64,000 nucleotides of DNA. Source: an uncultured Alphaproteobacteria bacterium. GTDB taxonomy: Bacteria > Pseudomonadota > Alphaproteobacteria > Geminicoccales > Geminicoccaceae. Made by a program: the position numbers and the translations under genes. Shown piece by piece: positions 25,695 through 34,408 of the stretch; positions within the stretch are counted from its first letter, which is position 1; the number at the start of each line of letters is the position of its first letter. The stretch is from positions 1 to 64,000 of the forward strand of contig CALBAK010000052.1 of the NCBI GenBank assembly GCA_937926445.1. The letters are read 5' to 3'. The notes beneath the pieces were generated by a model, which saw nothing but the letters and a program-made list of their open reading frames with translations, searched no databases and was not told the origin of the DNA.

Positions 25695-26351
25695 TCAGAA
25701 CTTGCCGTATTTCAGATAGGCCCGTTGCGGGTCCTCGCCTGCTAGGATTGCTTTCCTAATCAGATTCTCCGTCCCGATCGCCCGTTCGGCTTCGGCCACC
25801 ACCTCTTCGGCGCGAGCCTTCGGCACGATCACGATCCCGTCGGCGTCGGCCAACAGATAATCACCGGGCAGGATACGCACCTCGCCGATCACGATCGGCA
25901 CGTCCGTCCCGTCGACGAGCCAGAACGCGACGATGTCCTTGGGCGTGGTGTGGGTGCAGGCGATCGGGAAGCCGATCTTCTCGATGAAGGCGAGATCGCG
26001 GGTGGCGCCGTCGACCACGTAGCCGCGCACGCCCTTGTGTTGGAGCGTCTCGGCACTGAGCTCGCCCATGAGTGCCACGGCGCGGGTGTGCGGTTGGCAG
26101 ACCAGCACATGGCCGGGCTTGGCCTTCGAGAGAAGCCCGGTCCATTCGAGGAGCGTGGTGTGCCGGTCGGCCGCCTCGTCGACATGGCCCGAGATCGTCT
26201 GGATCGGCCCGGCGAGCGGGCGGCTGCGATCGTGCAGGCGGATCTCGGGTGGCAGCACGAAATTGCGCAGGCCCATCGCCCGCATGACATCGTTCAGCAC
26301 GCCGGTGTAGCAGTGCTGCAGCCGCTCGGAGAGCGCGTCCTCGGCCGTCAT
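25695..26351 (-). CDS. RraA-family protein (putative 4-hydroxy-4-methyl-2-oxoglutarate aldolase-like)
   Basis: Protein of 218 residues in the RraA/HMG aldolase family, usually trimeric and metal-dependent. Conserved elements: YTGVLNDVMRAMGL near the N-terminus, the G-E-L/x-R-D site (GELSAETLQHKGVRGYVVDGATRD, quoted in parts: GELSAETLQHKG and VDGATRD), PIACTHTTPKDI and GDYLLADADGIVIVP. The Arg-Asp pair at VDGATRD fits the pyruvate/metal site of class II aldolases in this family. A GGGAGG SD precedes the ATG at 26351. Paired with the SAF-domain gene, it likely works in catabolism of a sugar acid or aromatic-derived hydroxy acid rather than as an RNase E regulator. Confidence 0.85.
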   Translation of the reverse strand: MTAEDALSERLQHCYTGVLNDVMRAMGLRNFVLPPEIRLHDRSRPLAGPIQTISGHVDEAADRHTTLLEWTGLLSKAKPGHVLVCQPHTRAVALMGELSAETLQHKGVRGYVVDGATRDLAFIEKIGFPIACTHTTPKDIVAFWLVDGTDVPIVIGEVRILPGDYLLADADGIVIVPKARAEEVVAEAERAIGTENLIRKAILAGEDPQRAYLKYGKF

Positions 26352-26428
26352 TCCCGCCTCCCGATCTGCTGCACCATCGTAACGGCCGCGCCACGCTCCG
26401 GAAGCCGCGCTCGCGGATATCTGTTCGG

Positions 26429-27145
26429 CTAACCGGCTCGGCTCGGCGGATGGTGGCGGTTCCAGTGGCGGGCGATGTCGAGCCGGGTGGCGACCCAGGC
26501 CTTCTCGCGGGCGAGCACGTGGCCGAGGAAACGGGCGAGCGCGATCGCCTGTGCGGGCCTACCGACGAGCCGGCAATACAGCCCCACCGACATCATCTCG
26601 GGCCGGCCGCGACGACCCTCCTCCCACAAGAGGTCGAAGGAGTCGCGGAGATAGGCGAAGAACTGGTCGCCCGAGTCGAAGCCCCGGGCGGTGGCGAAGC
26701 GCATGTCGTCGGCGTCGAGCGTGTAGGGTGCCACGCGCTACTGCTCGCTCACCGATCTCGCTGGGCAGCCGGATCGAGTCGCCCATCTGCGCGCGCTCCT
26801 GCTCGATCCCCATGTACTGGTAGTCGATCCAGCGCGGACCGTGGCTCGCGATTTCCCAGCCCGCCTCTTTCATGGCGGCCGCCGCCTCGCGGTCGCGGTC
26901 GAGCGCCATCGTGACCGCGAAGACCGTCACCGGCAGGGAGCGCTCCCCGAACAGCCGATGCAGCCGCCAGAAGCCGGTCCGCGCGCCGTACTCGTAGATC
27001 GACTCCGTGTGCATGTGCCGCACGCCGAGAAGGCGCTGGGCACCGACGATCGCCGGATCGCGTGGCGTGGCGGGCCTCGGCCGAGCTCGAAGGTGGTGAT
27101 GCCGAAGATCCGGGAGAGCGGCAGGCCCGGATCCCCGCGGCTCAC
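26429..27145 (-). pseudogene. Decayed polysaccharide deacetylase/PuuE-type allantoinase
   Basis: Remnant of a polysaccharide-deacetylase-fold enzyme resembling PuuE allantoinase (normally about 300 residues). Two homologous pieces remain. The upstream piece (about 26755-27080) reads RHMHTESIYEYGARTGFW and AMKEAGWEIASHGPRWIDYQ. The downstream piece (26429-26734) starts APYTLDADDMRFATARGFD and ends ATRLDIARHW. About 50 residues that should join them, including the metal-site region around the usual WYTGR segment, are gone, and the frame shifts at about 26740. The N-terminal domain is also missing. A GTG at 27145 overlaps the ABC ATPase stop, suggesting that the intact gene was the last of that operon. 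Confidence 0.82.
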
Positions 27146-28230
27146 TCGGCATCGAGCGCCCGGCAGTCGGCCGCGAGCCAGGAGACCTTGACCGTCTGGC
27201 CCGGGCCGAGGCGGATCTGGCCCGCCCGGTTCGGCAGCTTGACCACGAAATCGTCGTGGCCGAGCAGGGCCAAGCGGACGCGCAGATGGTCGCCGTGGTA
27301 GATCGTCTCGAGGACCCGTCCCTCGACCTCGTTGTCCTGCGCGATCATCGAATTGATCGCCACCCGCTCGGGCCGGATGGAGAGCGTGGTGGCGGCCCCC
27401 GCACCACCCACGTTGCCGGCCGTGGCCTTGACCAGCGTTCCCGCGACGTCCACCAGGCAGCGATCGGCGAAGCGCTCCCGGATCGTGCCGAGCAACCGGT
27501 TGTTCTCGCCGATGAAACGGGCGACGAAGGCGTTGCTCGGCCGCTCGTAGAGTTCGGCCGGGGTCGCGAGCTGCTGGATCCGGCCGTCGTTGAACACCGC
27601 CACACGGTCGGACATGGTGAGGGCTTCGCTCTGGTCGTGGGTGACGTAGACGAAGGTGAGGCCGAGCCGCTCGTGCAGATGCTTGAGCTCGTACTGCATG
27701 CTCTCGCGCAGCTGCTTGTCGAGCGCCCCAAGAGGCTCGTCCATGAGCACGAGCTTGGGCTCGAAGACGAGAGCCCGGGCGAGCGCCACCCGCTGCTGCT
27801 GGCCCCCCGAGAGCTGCGCGGGCCGCCGGTTCTCGAAGCCCTCGAGGCGGACCATGGCGAGCGCTCGGGCCACCCGCTCGGCGATCTCGGCCTTGCCCAT
27901 CCGCCGCACGCCCAGGGGGAAGGCCACGTTCTCGGCCACCGTCATGTGCGGGAAGAGGGCGTAGCTCTGGAACACCATGCCGATGTCGCGCTTCCAGGGC
28001 GGCAGCTTCGCCACCGGCTTTCCGTCTAGGAAAATTTCGCCCCGGGTCGGCCGTTCGAAGCCCGCGAGCATCATGAGCGTGGTGGTCTTGCCCGAGCCCG
28101 AAGGGCCGAGCAGCGTCAAGAACTCGCCGCGGGCCACCTCGAGGTCGAGGCTTTTGACGACCAGGCTCTCGCCGTCGTAGGTCTTCTCAACCCCCGCGAA
28201 GCGGACGATGGTGTCGCGCGCTCCGGCCAT
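27142..28230 (-). CDS. ABC transporter ATP-binding protein, PotA/MalK type
   Basis: Cytosolic ATPase of 362 residues with a C-terminal TOBE domain (about 240-355, including IRPERVAINS and VEGRVLETIYHGDH). Walker A GPSGSGKTT at 42-50, Q-loop VFQSYALFPHMT, signature LSGGQ at 140-144, Walker B with DEPLGALD at 164-171 and switch His in VTHDQSEA. The best fit is the polyamine/opine or sugar importer class. No permease or binding protein gene lies beside it, so it is an orphan subunit that must pair with parts encoded elsewhere or has lost them along with the decayed neighbour downstream. It is divergent from the AlaX gene. Confidence 0.92.
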   Translation of the reverse strand: MAGARDTIVRFAGVEKTYDGESLVVKSLDLEVARGEFLTLLGPSGSGKTTTLMMLAGFERPTRGEIFLDGKPVAKLPPWKRDIGMVFQSYALFPHMTVAENVAFPLGVRRMGKAEIAERVARALAMVRLEGFENRRPAQLSGGQQQRVALARALVFEPKLVLMDEPLGALDKQLRESMQYELKHLHERLGLTFVYVTHDQSEALTMSDRVAVFNDGRIQQLATPAELYERPSNAFVARFIGENNRLLGTIRERFADRCLVDVAGTLVKATAGNVGGAGAATTLSIRPERVAINSMIAQDNEVEGRVLETIYHGDHLRVRLALLGHDDFVVKLPNRAGQIRLGPGQTVKVSWLAADCRALDAE

Positions 28231-28333
28231 CCACGCCTGCCGGCTGCCGTTTCCCGCCCCGCGGTCCGGGTTAGACCAGGGTCGGCGAGGCTGTAAACAG
28301 CGCGCCGCCCGGGCCCTCGGGGAGAACCCTTCG

Positions 28334-29041
28334 GTGACTGTGCCGCTGTTCCGTGACGACGCCTATCTCTGGAGCTGCGAGGCCCGCCTGCTCGAGGCGG
28401 GGCCCACGGGCATCGTCCTCGACCGGACGATCTTCTACCCCGCGGGCGGCGGCCAGCCGGGCGATCGCGGCGTGCTGTGGCTCGAGGACGGCAGCGAGAT
28501 CGCCATCGTCGACACGCGGAAAGGGGAGGGCGAGACGATCCTCCACCTGCCGGCCGAGGGGGTGTCGCTGCCGCTTCCGGGCGGCGCGGTCGAAGCTCGG
28601 ATCGACCGGGATCGGCGGCTGCGTCTTATGCGCACCCACACGGCCCTCCATCTCCTCTCGGCCGCAGTGGCGGCACCGGTGACCGGGGGTGCGGTCGGCG
28701 AACTCGAGGGCCGGCTCGACTTCGATCTGCCCGAGCCGACCCTCGATCGAGACGCGATCGAGGCACGACTCGCCGCCTGGGTGGCGGCCGATGTTCCCGT
28801 GCGCGCGCGCTGGATCGAGGAGGAGGAGCTCGAGGCCCGGCCCGAGCTCGTCAAGACCATGTGGGTGCGGCCGCCGCGCGGTGCCGGCCGGATCCGACTC
28901 GTCGAGGTCGAGGGCATCGATCTGCAGGCCTGCGGCGGCACGCACGTCGCGCGGACCGGCGAGATCGGCCGGATCCGGATCACCAAGATCGAGAAGAAGG
29001 GTCGGCAGAACCGGCGGATCGCGATCGCGCTCGAAGATTGA
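28334..29041 (+). CDS. AlaX-like alanyl-tRNA editing protein
   Basis: Free-standing trans-editing domain of 235 residues that hydrolyses mischarged Ser- or Gly-tRNA(Ala). The GTG start at 28334 has a GGGGAGAA SD. Zinc and active-site motifs of the AlaRS second additional domain are intact: HTALH (His102 and His106) and CGGTH (Cys200 and His204). The N-terminal part has FYPAGGGQPGDRG, the conserved glycine-rich element, and the C-terminal part KTMWVRPPRGAGRIRLVEV is typical of the longer AlaX type. It stands alone, with the MBL gene converging 13 bases downstream. Confidence 0.9.
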   Translation: MTVPLFRDDAYLWSCEARLLEAGPTGIVLDRTIFYPAGGGQPGDRGVLWLEDGSEIAIVDTRKGEGETILHLPAEGVSLPLPGGAVEARIDRDRRLRLMRTHTALHLLSAAVAAPVTGGAVGELEGRLDFDLPEPTLDRDAIEARLAAWVAADVPVRARWIEEEELEARPELVKTMWVRPPRGAGRIRLVEVEGIDLQACGGTHVARTGEIGRIRITKIEKKGRQNRRIAIALED

Positions 29042-29054
29042 GCCCGCTCGCGGC

Positions 29055-30119
29055 TCAGCCCGCCACCGCCTCCCAGAGCTCCGCCCCTTCCGGACCCGGC
29101 CGGCGGACGACCCGGCCCTCCCGCTCGAGGGCCACGAGATGGGCCAAGGTCTCGGCGAGCGCGAAGCCGATCTGGTGCAGATCGAGGGTCCGGGCGAAGA
29201 GCCCCGCCATCACCCGGGCGGCGGTGGTCGGCTGCCGGCAGAGAGCCGCGGTCTCGTCGAGCCGCTTCCTGTGGTGCGCGCGCAGCTGGGCGAGCCGGGG
29301 CCCGAGCCCGCGATAGGGCCGCTCGTGCGACGGCAGGACCAGAAGGTTCGCAGCGAGCCCATCGTACTGGTCGAGCGAGCGCACGAAGGCGCCCAGAGGA
29401 TCGCGCTCGGGCGAGGTGGGCCAGAGGCCCACGACCGGCGTGATCCGCGGCAGCAGTTGGTCCGCACCGATCAGGATCTCCCGTTCGACCGAGTGGAGCG
29501 TCACCATCTCGGGCGAGTGGCCACGGCCGACGATCACGCGCCAGCGGGTCCCGGCCGCCTCGAGCGTGTCCTCGGCCTCGAGGATCGCGATCGAGGCCGG
29601 CACCGGGCTCACCCCGAGCCGATAGGCGTTGCCGCGGTCGCGACGCCGCGCAATCAGGTCCGGGTCGAGCCCCGCCCGGCGGTCCTGGGCGAGCCCCGCT
29701 TCGACGAATTCGGGGCTCTGGTCGAGCTGCAGCATCCGCCCGGTGAGCCATTCGGTGCGGGTCATGAGGAGCGGCACGTCGAGCTTGCGAGAGAGCCAGC
29801 CCGCCTGGCCCAGATGATCGGGGTGGAAGTGGGTCGCGAGGATGCGCAGGATCGGCCGCCCGGCGAGCCGACCCGCGAGCAGCTCCTCCCAGATCGCCCG
29901 GGTGCGCTCGTCGCCATAGCCCGTGTCGACCAGCGTCCAGCCCGCTCCGTCCTCGAGCAGCCAGAGATTGATGTGGTCGAGGGCGAAGGGCAGCGCGAGG
30001 CGCAGCCAGAGAATGCCGGGGGCCACCTCGACCGGCCGGCCGAGCTCGGGCACCGGGGCCGCCCACACCACCTCGCGCGACGGATCGCCCGTCTCGACCG
30101 GAGCCGTCGGTTGCACCAT
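29055..30119 (-). CDS. MBL-fold metallohydrolase
   Basis: Metallo-beta-lactamase fold hydrolase of 354 residues. The ATG at 30119 is supported by a GAGGAGA SD; the frame's upstream part is a shadow. Metal motif THFHPDHLG (HxHxDH), preceded by LVDTGYGDERT, then GHSPEMV (third His region) and the C-terminal His in VLPSHERPYRG. The long C-terminal helical extension (LAQLRAHHRKRLDETAA... ) resembles the MBL proteins linked to acyl-CoA or glyoxalase-like thioester hydrolysis. Exact substrate unknown. Confidence 0.87.
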   Translation of the reverse strand: MVQPTAPVETGDPSREVVWAAPVPELGRPVEVAPGILWLRLALPFALDHINLWLLEDGAGWTLVDTGYGDERTRAIWEELLAGRLAGRPILRILATHFHPDHLGQAGWLSRKLDVPLLMTRTEWLTGRMLQLDQSPEFVEAGLAQDRRAGLDPDLIARRRDRGNAYRLGVSPVPASIAILEAEDTLEAAGTRWRVIVGRGHSPEMVTLHSVEREILIGADQLLPRITPVVGLWPTSPERDPLGAFVRSLDQYDGLAANLLVLPSHERPYRGLGPRLAQLRAHHRKRLDETAALCRQPTTAARVMAGLFARTLDLHQIGFALAETLAHLVALEREGRVVRRPGPEGAELWEAVAG

Positions 30120-30214
30120 TTCTCTCCTCGTCAAGGGACGCGGGTCGATAGCGTCGCCGCGGCGGCGCCGGCAAGGCGGTCCGGCACGAGATGGTTCTGG
30201 CGAGGAGGGCAGGG

Positions 30215-30979
30215 GTGAGCGAACGGAAGCGCACGGTCGAAGCGGAGGATCCGGTCGTCGCCATTCGGCGGCTCCTGCGCAGCCAGCCGCGGGCGGCACT
30301 CGGCACGCTGCTCGCGAGTACGGGCGAGCCCTACGTTTCGCTCGCCATGATCGCGGTCGACCACGATGCGAGCCCGATCCTGTTGATCTCCGATCTCGCC
30401 GACCACACCCGTAACATCCGCGCCGATCCGCGCGTCTCGCTCTTGCTCGACGGCACCGCCGGTGCGCCCGTGCCTCTGGCGGGCGAGCGGGCGAGCGTGC
30501 AGGGCCGCGCGATCTGCGTCGACGGCGACGAGCGGCTCGCCCGGCGCTACGTCGCGCGCCACCCCGACGCCGAGGCGTATCTCGGCTTCAAGGACTTCCA
30601 TCTCTTCAAGGTGATCCTCGAGAAGGCCCACCTCGTCGCCGGTTTCGGCCGCATCCATTGGGTCGAGGGCGAGCGGATCCGCTTCGACACGAGCGGGAGC
30701 GAGGCCCTCGCGGCGGCCGAGGCCGAGATCGTCGCGCACATGAACGAGGATCACGCGGACGCGGTCCAGCTCTGCGCCGAGCGGCTCTTGGGCCTGCCGA
30801 GTGGCGGCTGGCGGCTCACCGGGGTCGATCCCGAAGGCTGCGATCTGCGCGCCGACGGCCGAGTCGCCCGCTTGCCGTTCGACAATCCGGTAGGGGATGC
30901 GGAGAGCTGTCGGGTCGAGCTCGTGCGGCTCGTCAAGCGGGCGCGGGCGATGGCCGACGAGGCGGCCGCCTCGGGGTGA
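30215..30979 (+). CDS. HugZ-like pyridoxamine-phosphate-oxidase-fold protein
   Basis: Protein of 254 residues with an N-terminal FMN-binding split-barrel (about 15-160) and a C-terminal DUF2470 domain, the layout of HugZ-type haem-degrading enzymes. Seen: ALGTLLASTGEPYVSLAMIAVD, LISDLADHTRNIRADPRVSLLLDG, and in the C-terminal domain IVAHMNEDHADAVQLCAERLLG, whose His residues are expected haem ligands. The GTG at 30215 follows GAGGAGGG by about six bases; an ATG at 30191 is less well placed. Haem oxygenase-like iron release is the family role; other members are simple flavin proteins. Confidence 0.82.
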   Translation: MSERKRTVEAEDPVVAIRRLLRSQPRAALGTLLASTGEPYVSLAMIAVDHDASPILLISDLADHTRNIRADPRVSLLLDGTAGAPVPLAGERASVQGRAICVDGDERLARRYVARHPDAEAYLGFKDFHLFKVILEKAHLVAGFGRIHWVEGERIRFDTSGSEALAAAEAEIVAHMNEDHADAVQLCAERLLGLPSGGWRLTGVDPEGCDLRADGRVARLPFDNPVGDAESCRVELVRLVKRARAMADEAAASG

Positions 30980-30991
30980 GGCCGGGCGGCG

Positions 30992-31630
30992 TCAGGCGCC
31001 GTTGACCGCGCTCCAGACCTCGAGGCCGCCCTCCCAGATCATCTTCAGGGCGACCCAGAGGACGATGAGCAGGCCCACATAGGCGATCCAACGATGGCGG
31101 TCGATCAGCCGGGCGATCCAGCCGGCCGCCACCGCCATGAGCGCGATCGAGAGCAACAGGCCGAAAGCCATGATGTAGGGATGCTCGCGGGCGGCACCGG
31201 CCACCGCCAGCACATTGTCGAGCGACATGGACACGTCGGCGATCGCCACCTGGGTGACCGCCGAAGCGAAGGTCTTTCGTCCCGGCGCGGTAGGACGAGC
31301 ACCCGGGACCAGCTGCGGGATCTCGTGCCGCTCGGCGGCCTTTTGGGCCTGCAGCTCGCGCCACATCTTCCAAGCCACCCAGAGCAGCAGAACGCCGCCG
31401 GCGAGCAACAGGCCGATGATCGCGAGCAGCCGGGTCGCGATCAGGGCGAAGGCGATCCGCAAGAGTAGCGCGAGGCCGGCACCCAGGAAGATGACCTGGC
31501 GCTGCTGGGCGGGCGCCAGCCCGGCGGCGGCGGTGCCGACCACGACCGCGTTGTCGCCGGCGAGCACGATGTCGATCACGACGACCTGGAAGAGCGCGGT
31601 GAGCTGGGAGGCGAGCTCGCCGGAGATCAT
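30992..31630 (-). CDS. TerC/YjbE family integral membrane protein
   Basis: Membrane protein of 212 residues with about seven hydrophobic segments. The TerC hallmarks are both present: DIVLAGDNAVVVG in the first segment and the second repeat VAIADVSMSLDNVLAVAGAA; the acidic residues in these segments are thought to move divalent metal. Known relatives export Mn2+ or take part in metal stress protection. A hydrophilic stretch of about 35 residues (ELQAQKAAERHEIPQLVPGARP) splits the two halves. The ATG at 31630 begins MISGELASQLTALFQVVVIDI, which fits the family start. Confidence 0.88.
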   Translation of the reverse strand: MISGELASQLTALFQVVVIDIVLAGDNAVVVGTAAAGLAPAQQRQVIFLGAGLALLLRIAFALIATRLLAIIGLLLAGGVLLLWVAWKMWRELQAQKAAERHEIPQLVPGARPTAPGRKTFASAVTQVAIADVSMSLDNVLAVAGAAREHPYIMAFGLLLSIALMAVAAGWIARLIDRHRWIAYVGLLIVLWVALKMIWEGGLEVWSAVNGA

Positions 31631-31686
31631 CGCGGCCGGTCCCGAAAGCGCGGTTGAACCGCGCCCGAGCGCGCGGCCCCGGCAAG

Positions 31687-32730
31687 CTAGCTCGCCCGCG
31701 GCGGATTTGCACCCTTTCTCGCGCCCGCCCTCTGCCGTGTCGGGGGTGGCTCGACCGGGCGGCCCGAAAGCGGTCGAACCCCCTGCGAGAAATAGGCGAA
31801 GGGCAGGAGCGGCCCGTGACCCCGGGCCGGGTCGTGCCAGCCCGGATGCGCCGCCATCCGCATCAGATGTTCGCGCAGATCCTCGTTGTCCTGGATCGGC
31901 GTCGCGTGCGGTCCTGGCTTGCGGTGCTTGGCGAGCACGAGGGCCGCGAGCCCGGCCACGAAGGGGGCCGCCATCGAGGTGCCGGAGAGCTGCGCCCAGC
32001 CGCCTTCCTTCCAGGTCGACCAGACCTCCTGCCCCGGAGCCATGAAATCGATCTCGGGGCCGCGCGAGGAGAAGCCCGAGGGATGGCCGAGCGCGTCGTG
32101 CGCCGCCACGGTGATGACGCTGCCGTAGCGGCCGGGATAACCGATCGAATTGGCGAGCAGCGCCCCGGCGTTGCCGGCGGCGCAGATCACCACCTTGCCG
32201 GCGGCGAGTGCCGCGTGCACCGCGCGATGCAGCTCGCGATCGTCGCGCTCCGCGGCGAGCGAGAGCGAGAGGATGTCGGCGCCGACCGACACCGCCCAGT
32301 CGATGCCTGCGACGACCTGCGCGAGCGTGCCCCGACCGTCGCCGTCGAGCACCTTGGCGATCACGAGCTCGCATTTCGGTGCGGCGCCGACGAAGCCCAC
32401 CCCGTTGGCGCGCGCCGCGACGATGCCGGCGCAGTGGGTACCGTGTCCGTTCCGGTCCTCGATCCCCTCGCCCGTGAAGTCGCGGGCCTCGACCACGGCC
32501 CCCTCGAGATCCGGATGATCGGTGTCGATGCCGGTATCCAGGATCGCGATCCTGACGCCCTCGCCGCGTGTCTCGCGCCAGACGAGCGGCAGGCGCAACA
32601 GCGTCTCGGCCCAGCGCAGCCGTTCCTCGCGGGCCTGCGCCGCCCGTCCCGACCGCCGGCCGCGACCGCGGACCGCGTGGACGACGACGGTCGGCAGGGC
32701 GACCGTGTCGCCCTCGGTTTCCTCGTGCAT
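31687..32730 (-). CDS. Subtilisin-family S8 serine peptidase without signal peptide
   Basis: S8 protease of 347 residues with a complete triad: Asp65 in AILDTGID, His96 in NGHGTHCAG, Ser252 in GTSMAAPF, and the oxyanion Asn187 in AAGNAG. No signal peptide or propeptide is visible; the short basic N-terminus runs straight into the domain, as in intracellular subtilisins. The C-terminal 70 residues are Pro/Arg-rich. It lies between an OmpA-like envelope protein and the TerC gene. Targets are unknown. Confidence 0.9.
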   Translation of the reverse strand: MHEETEGDTVALPTVVVHAVRGRGRRSGRAAQAREERLRWAETLLRLPLVWRETRGEGVRIAILDTGIDTDHPDLEGAVVEARDFTGEGIEDRNGHGTHCAGIVAARANGVGFVGAAPKCELVIAKVLDGDGRGTLAQVVAGIDWAVSVGADILSLSLAAERDDRELHRAVHAALAAGKVVICAAGNAGALLANSIGYPGRYGSVITVAAHDALGHPSGFSSRGPEIDFMAPGQEVWSTWKEGGWAQLSGTSMAAPFVAGLAALVLAKHRKPGPHATPIQDNEDLREHLMRMAAHPGWHDPARGHGPLLPFAYFSQGVRPLSGRPVEPPPTRQRAGARKGANPPRAS

Positions 32731-32780
32731 GGATCCTCGCCGTCGGGGCGGGATCGCCCGCCCTGGGTAACGGCAAAGAT

Positions 32781-32807
32781 CCTATAGAAAGATTATTTAC
32801 CTTGCAA
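32781..32807 (-). promoter_or_regulatory. Candidate promoter for the S8 peptidase
   Basis: In a short AT-rich stretch that is rare in this window, the minus strand reads TTGCAA (32807-32802) then TATAGG (32786-32781) with a 15-base spacer. It overlaps the stop codon of the OmpA-like gene and lies about 50 bases before the peptidase ATG. The spacer is short, so confidence is modest. Confidence 0.35.
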
Positions 32808-34311
32808 CCCCCGGACGTTCGAGGATCACCTCGACCCGCCGGTTGGCCCGTCGCCCCTCGGGCGTGTCGTTGCTCGCGATCGGCTGGTCGGACCCGCGTC
32901 CCTCGACCCGGGTACGCGCCGCCTCGAGGCCGCGGTTGCGGACGAGCCAGTCGCGCACCGCCTGGGCGCGGCGCTGGCTGAGCCGCCGATTGGCGTTCTC
33001 GTCGCCCTGGGAATCGGTGTGTCCGACGAACCGCACCCGCTCGGGCTTCACGAGATCGATCAGCCGGCCGACCCGCAGGAGCGCACCGTTGGCGGCCTCG
33101 GTCAACTGCTCGGAGCCGAACTGGAAGGCCGTCCCCTCGATCACCGTCACCACGGTCCCGTCCGGATTCTCGACCGCGCGCAGCTCGGCGAGCTGCACGC
33201 GCGGCAGGGGCTCGACCACCGGCTCGGGAGCGAGCAGCCCGTCGGCGGGCGGTTCGGCGCGAACCGGGGGACCCGCGGCCGGGACGATCGCCCCCTCGGC
33301 CGCTGCCGCGAGCTGGCTGCGCAACCGGGCCGCCTCGGCGGCGTAGAGTTCGGCGTCGCGGCGCGCTGCGGCCGCCTCGGCGACCGCCAGTTCGCGCGCG
33401 GTGCGCACCTGCTCGATCGTCTGCACGAGCGCCTGGTTGTCGGCCAACAGCCGCAGGAGCTGCTCGCCCAGGCTCTGCAGCTCGCCGACCGAGGTGGCGG
33501 CGATCGAGCGCAGCTCGAGGACCTCGCTTTCGAGCCGGGCGACCGCGGCGTCCGCCGCCTGCAGCCGGCCGGTGAGCTCCTCGACCCGGCGCGCCTGCGC
33601 CTCGGCCTCGGTGCGTGCCCGGCCGCGGCTCGTCTCGAGCTCGGCCTGCAGCTCGCCGAGGCGACCGACGAGCTCGGCGAGCTCGACTTCCCGTTCGCTC
33701 AACCGGCGTTGCTTCTGCTCGCTCTGGGCGCGCGCCTCGGCGAGCGCGCTCTCGCGTGCTCCGAGCTCTGCGCGCAGCCGCTCGAGCTCCGCCTCGAGGG
33801 CCCGCACTCGCTCGGCCCCGCTGCCGGCGAGCTCGGCCGCCTCGGCCGCCCGTCGGCGCGCCGCCTCGAGCTCGCCCTGCAAACGCTCGACCTCGCGGCC
33901 ACGCGTTTCGGCGAGCTCCGTCATCCGCCGATCGAGTGCCTGCGCACGACCTTCGAGTTCGCTCACCACCTGGCCGAGCCGCTGGCTCTCGGCGCGCGCC
34001 GCCTCGGCCTCGCCGAGCAGCCGGTCGCGCTCGGCGCGCAACTTCGCGAGCGTCTCGCCGAGCTCGGCGATCCGCGCGTTCGCCGCCTTGAGCTCGGCCG
34101 AGAGCGCCTGCTCGGCCGGCGGCTGGGTCTCCCCCGGCCGCTGCAGCCGCTTCTTGATCTCCTCGATCGCCTGGCGGAGCTGTTCGGTGGTCGGCGGCGG
34201 ACCGCTCGGTGCCGGCTGCTGCGCGCCCGCCCCGGCTGTCTGGAGCACGATGCCGACGGCGCACAGCGTCGCCGCGAGCGACAGCCGCGACCGCCCGGTC
34301 CGTTCCGTCAT
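32797..34311 (-). CDS. OmpA-domain envelope protein with long coiled coil
   Basis: Exported protein of 504 residues. ATG at 34311 with a GGAGAGG SD. Signal peptide (LSLAATLCAVGIVLQTAGAGA), then a Pro-rich piece, then a Glu/Ala/Arg/Leu-rich coiled coil from about residue 50 to 340, then a C-terminal OmpA-like peptidoglycan-binding domain (about 385-500). The latter shows FQFGSEQLTEAAN, VRFVGHTDSQGDENANRRLSQRRAQAV cut into family pieces GHTDSQGDE and LSQRRAQAV, and RGSDQPIASN with RRVEVIL at the end. The design matches cell-wall spacers linking membrane and peptidoglycan. The repetitive coiled coil means that similarity searches will hit many unrelated coils. Confidence 0.88.
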   Translation of the reverse strand: MTERTGRSRLSLAATLCAVGIVLQTAGAGAQQPAPSGPPPTTEQLRQAIEEIKKRLQRPGETQPPAEQALSAELKAANARIAELGETLAKLRAERDRLLGEAEAARAESQRLGQVVSELEGRAQALDRRMTELAETRGREVERLQGELEAARRRAAEAAELAGSGAERVRALEAELERLRAELGARESALAEARAQSEQKQRRLSEREVELAELVGRLGELQAELETSRGRARTEAEAQARRVEELTGRLQAADAAVARLESEVLELRSIAATSVGELQSLGEQLLRLLADNQALVQTIEQVRTARELAVAEAAAARRDAELYAAEAARLRSQLAAAAEGAIVPAAGPPVRAEPPADGLLAPEPVVEPLPRVQLAELRAVENPDGTVVTVIEGTAFQFGSEQLTEAANGALLRVGRLIDLVKPERVRFVGHTDSQGDENANRRLSQRRAQAVRDWLVRNRGLEAARTRVEGRGSDQPIASNDTPEGRRANRRVEVILERPGVAR

Positions 34312-34408
34312 GGCCTCTCCTCCCCCCGCGCGGACGTGGTCGTGCGCTGGCCGGCATGCTCCATGCGGCCGTCGCCACGTCAAGCCGGCAGCGTGACCGC
34401 CGTTGGAC

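Noticed and set aside
30992-34378. An 1,128-codon minus frame ending in the TerC protein
   Set aside because: Only the final 212 codons match a family; the rest is antisense-frame noise across the subtilisin and OmpA-like genes.
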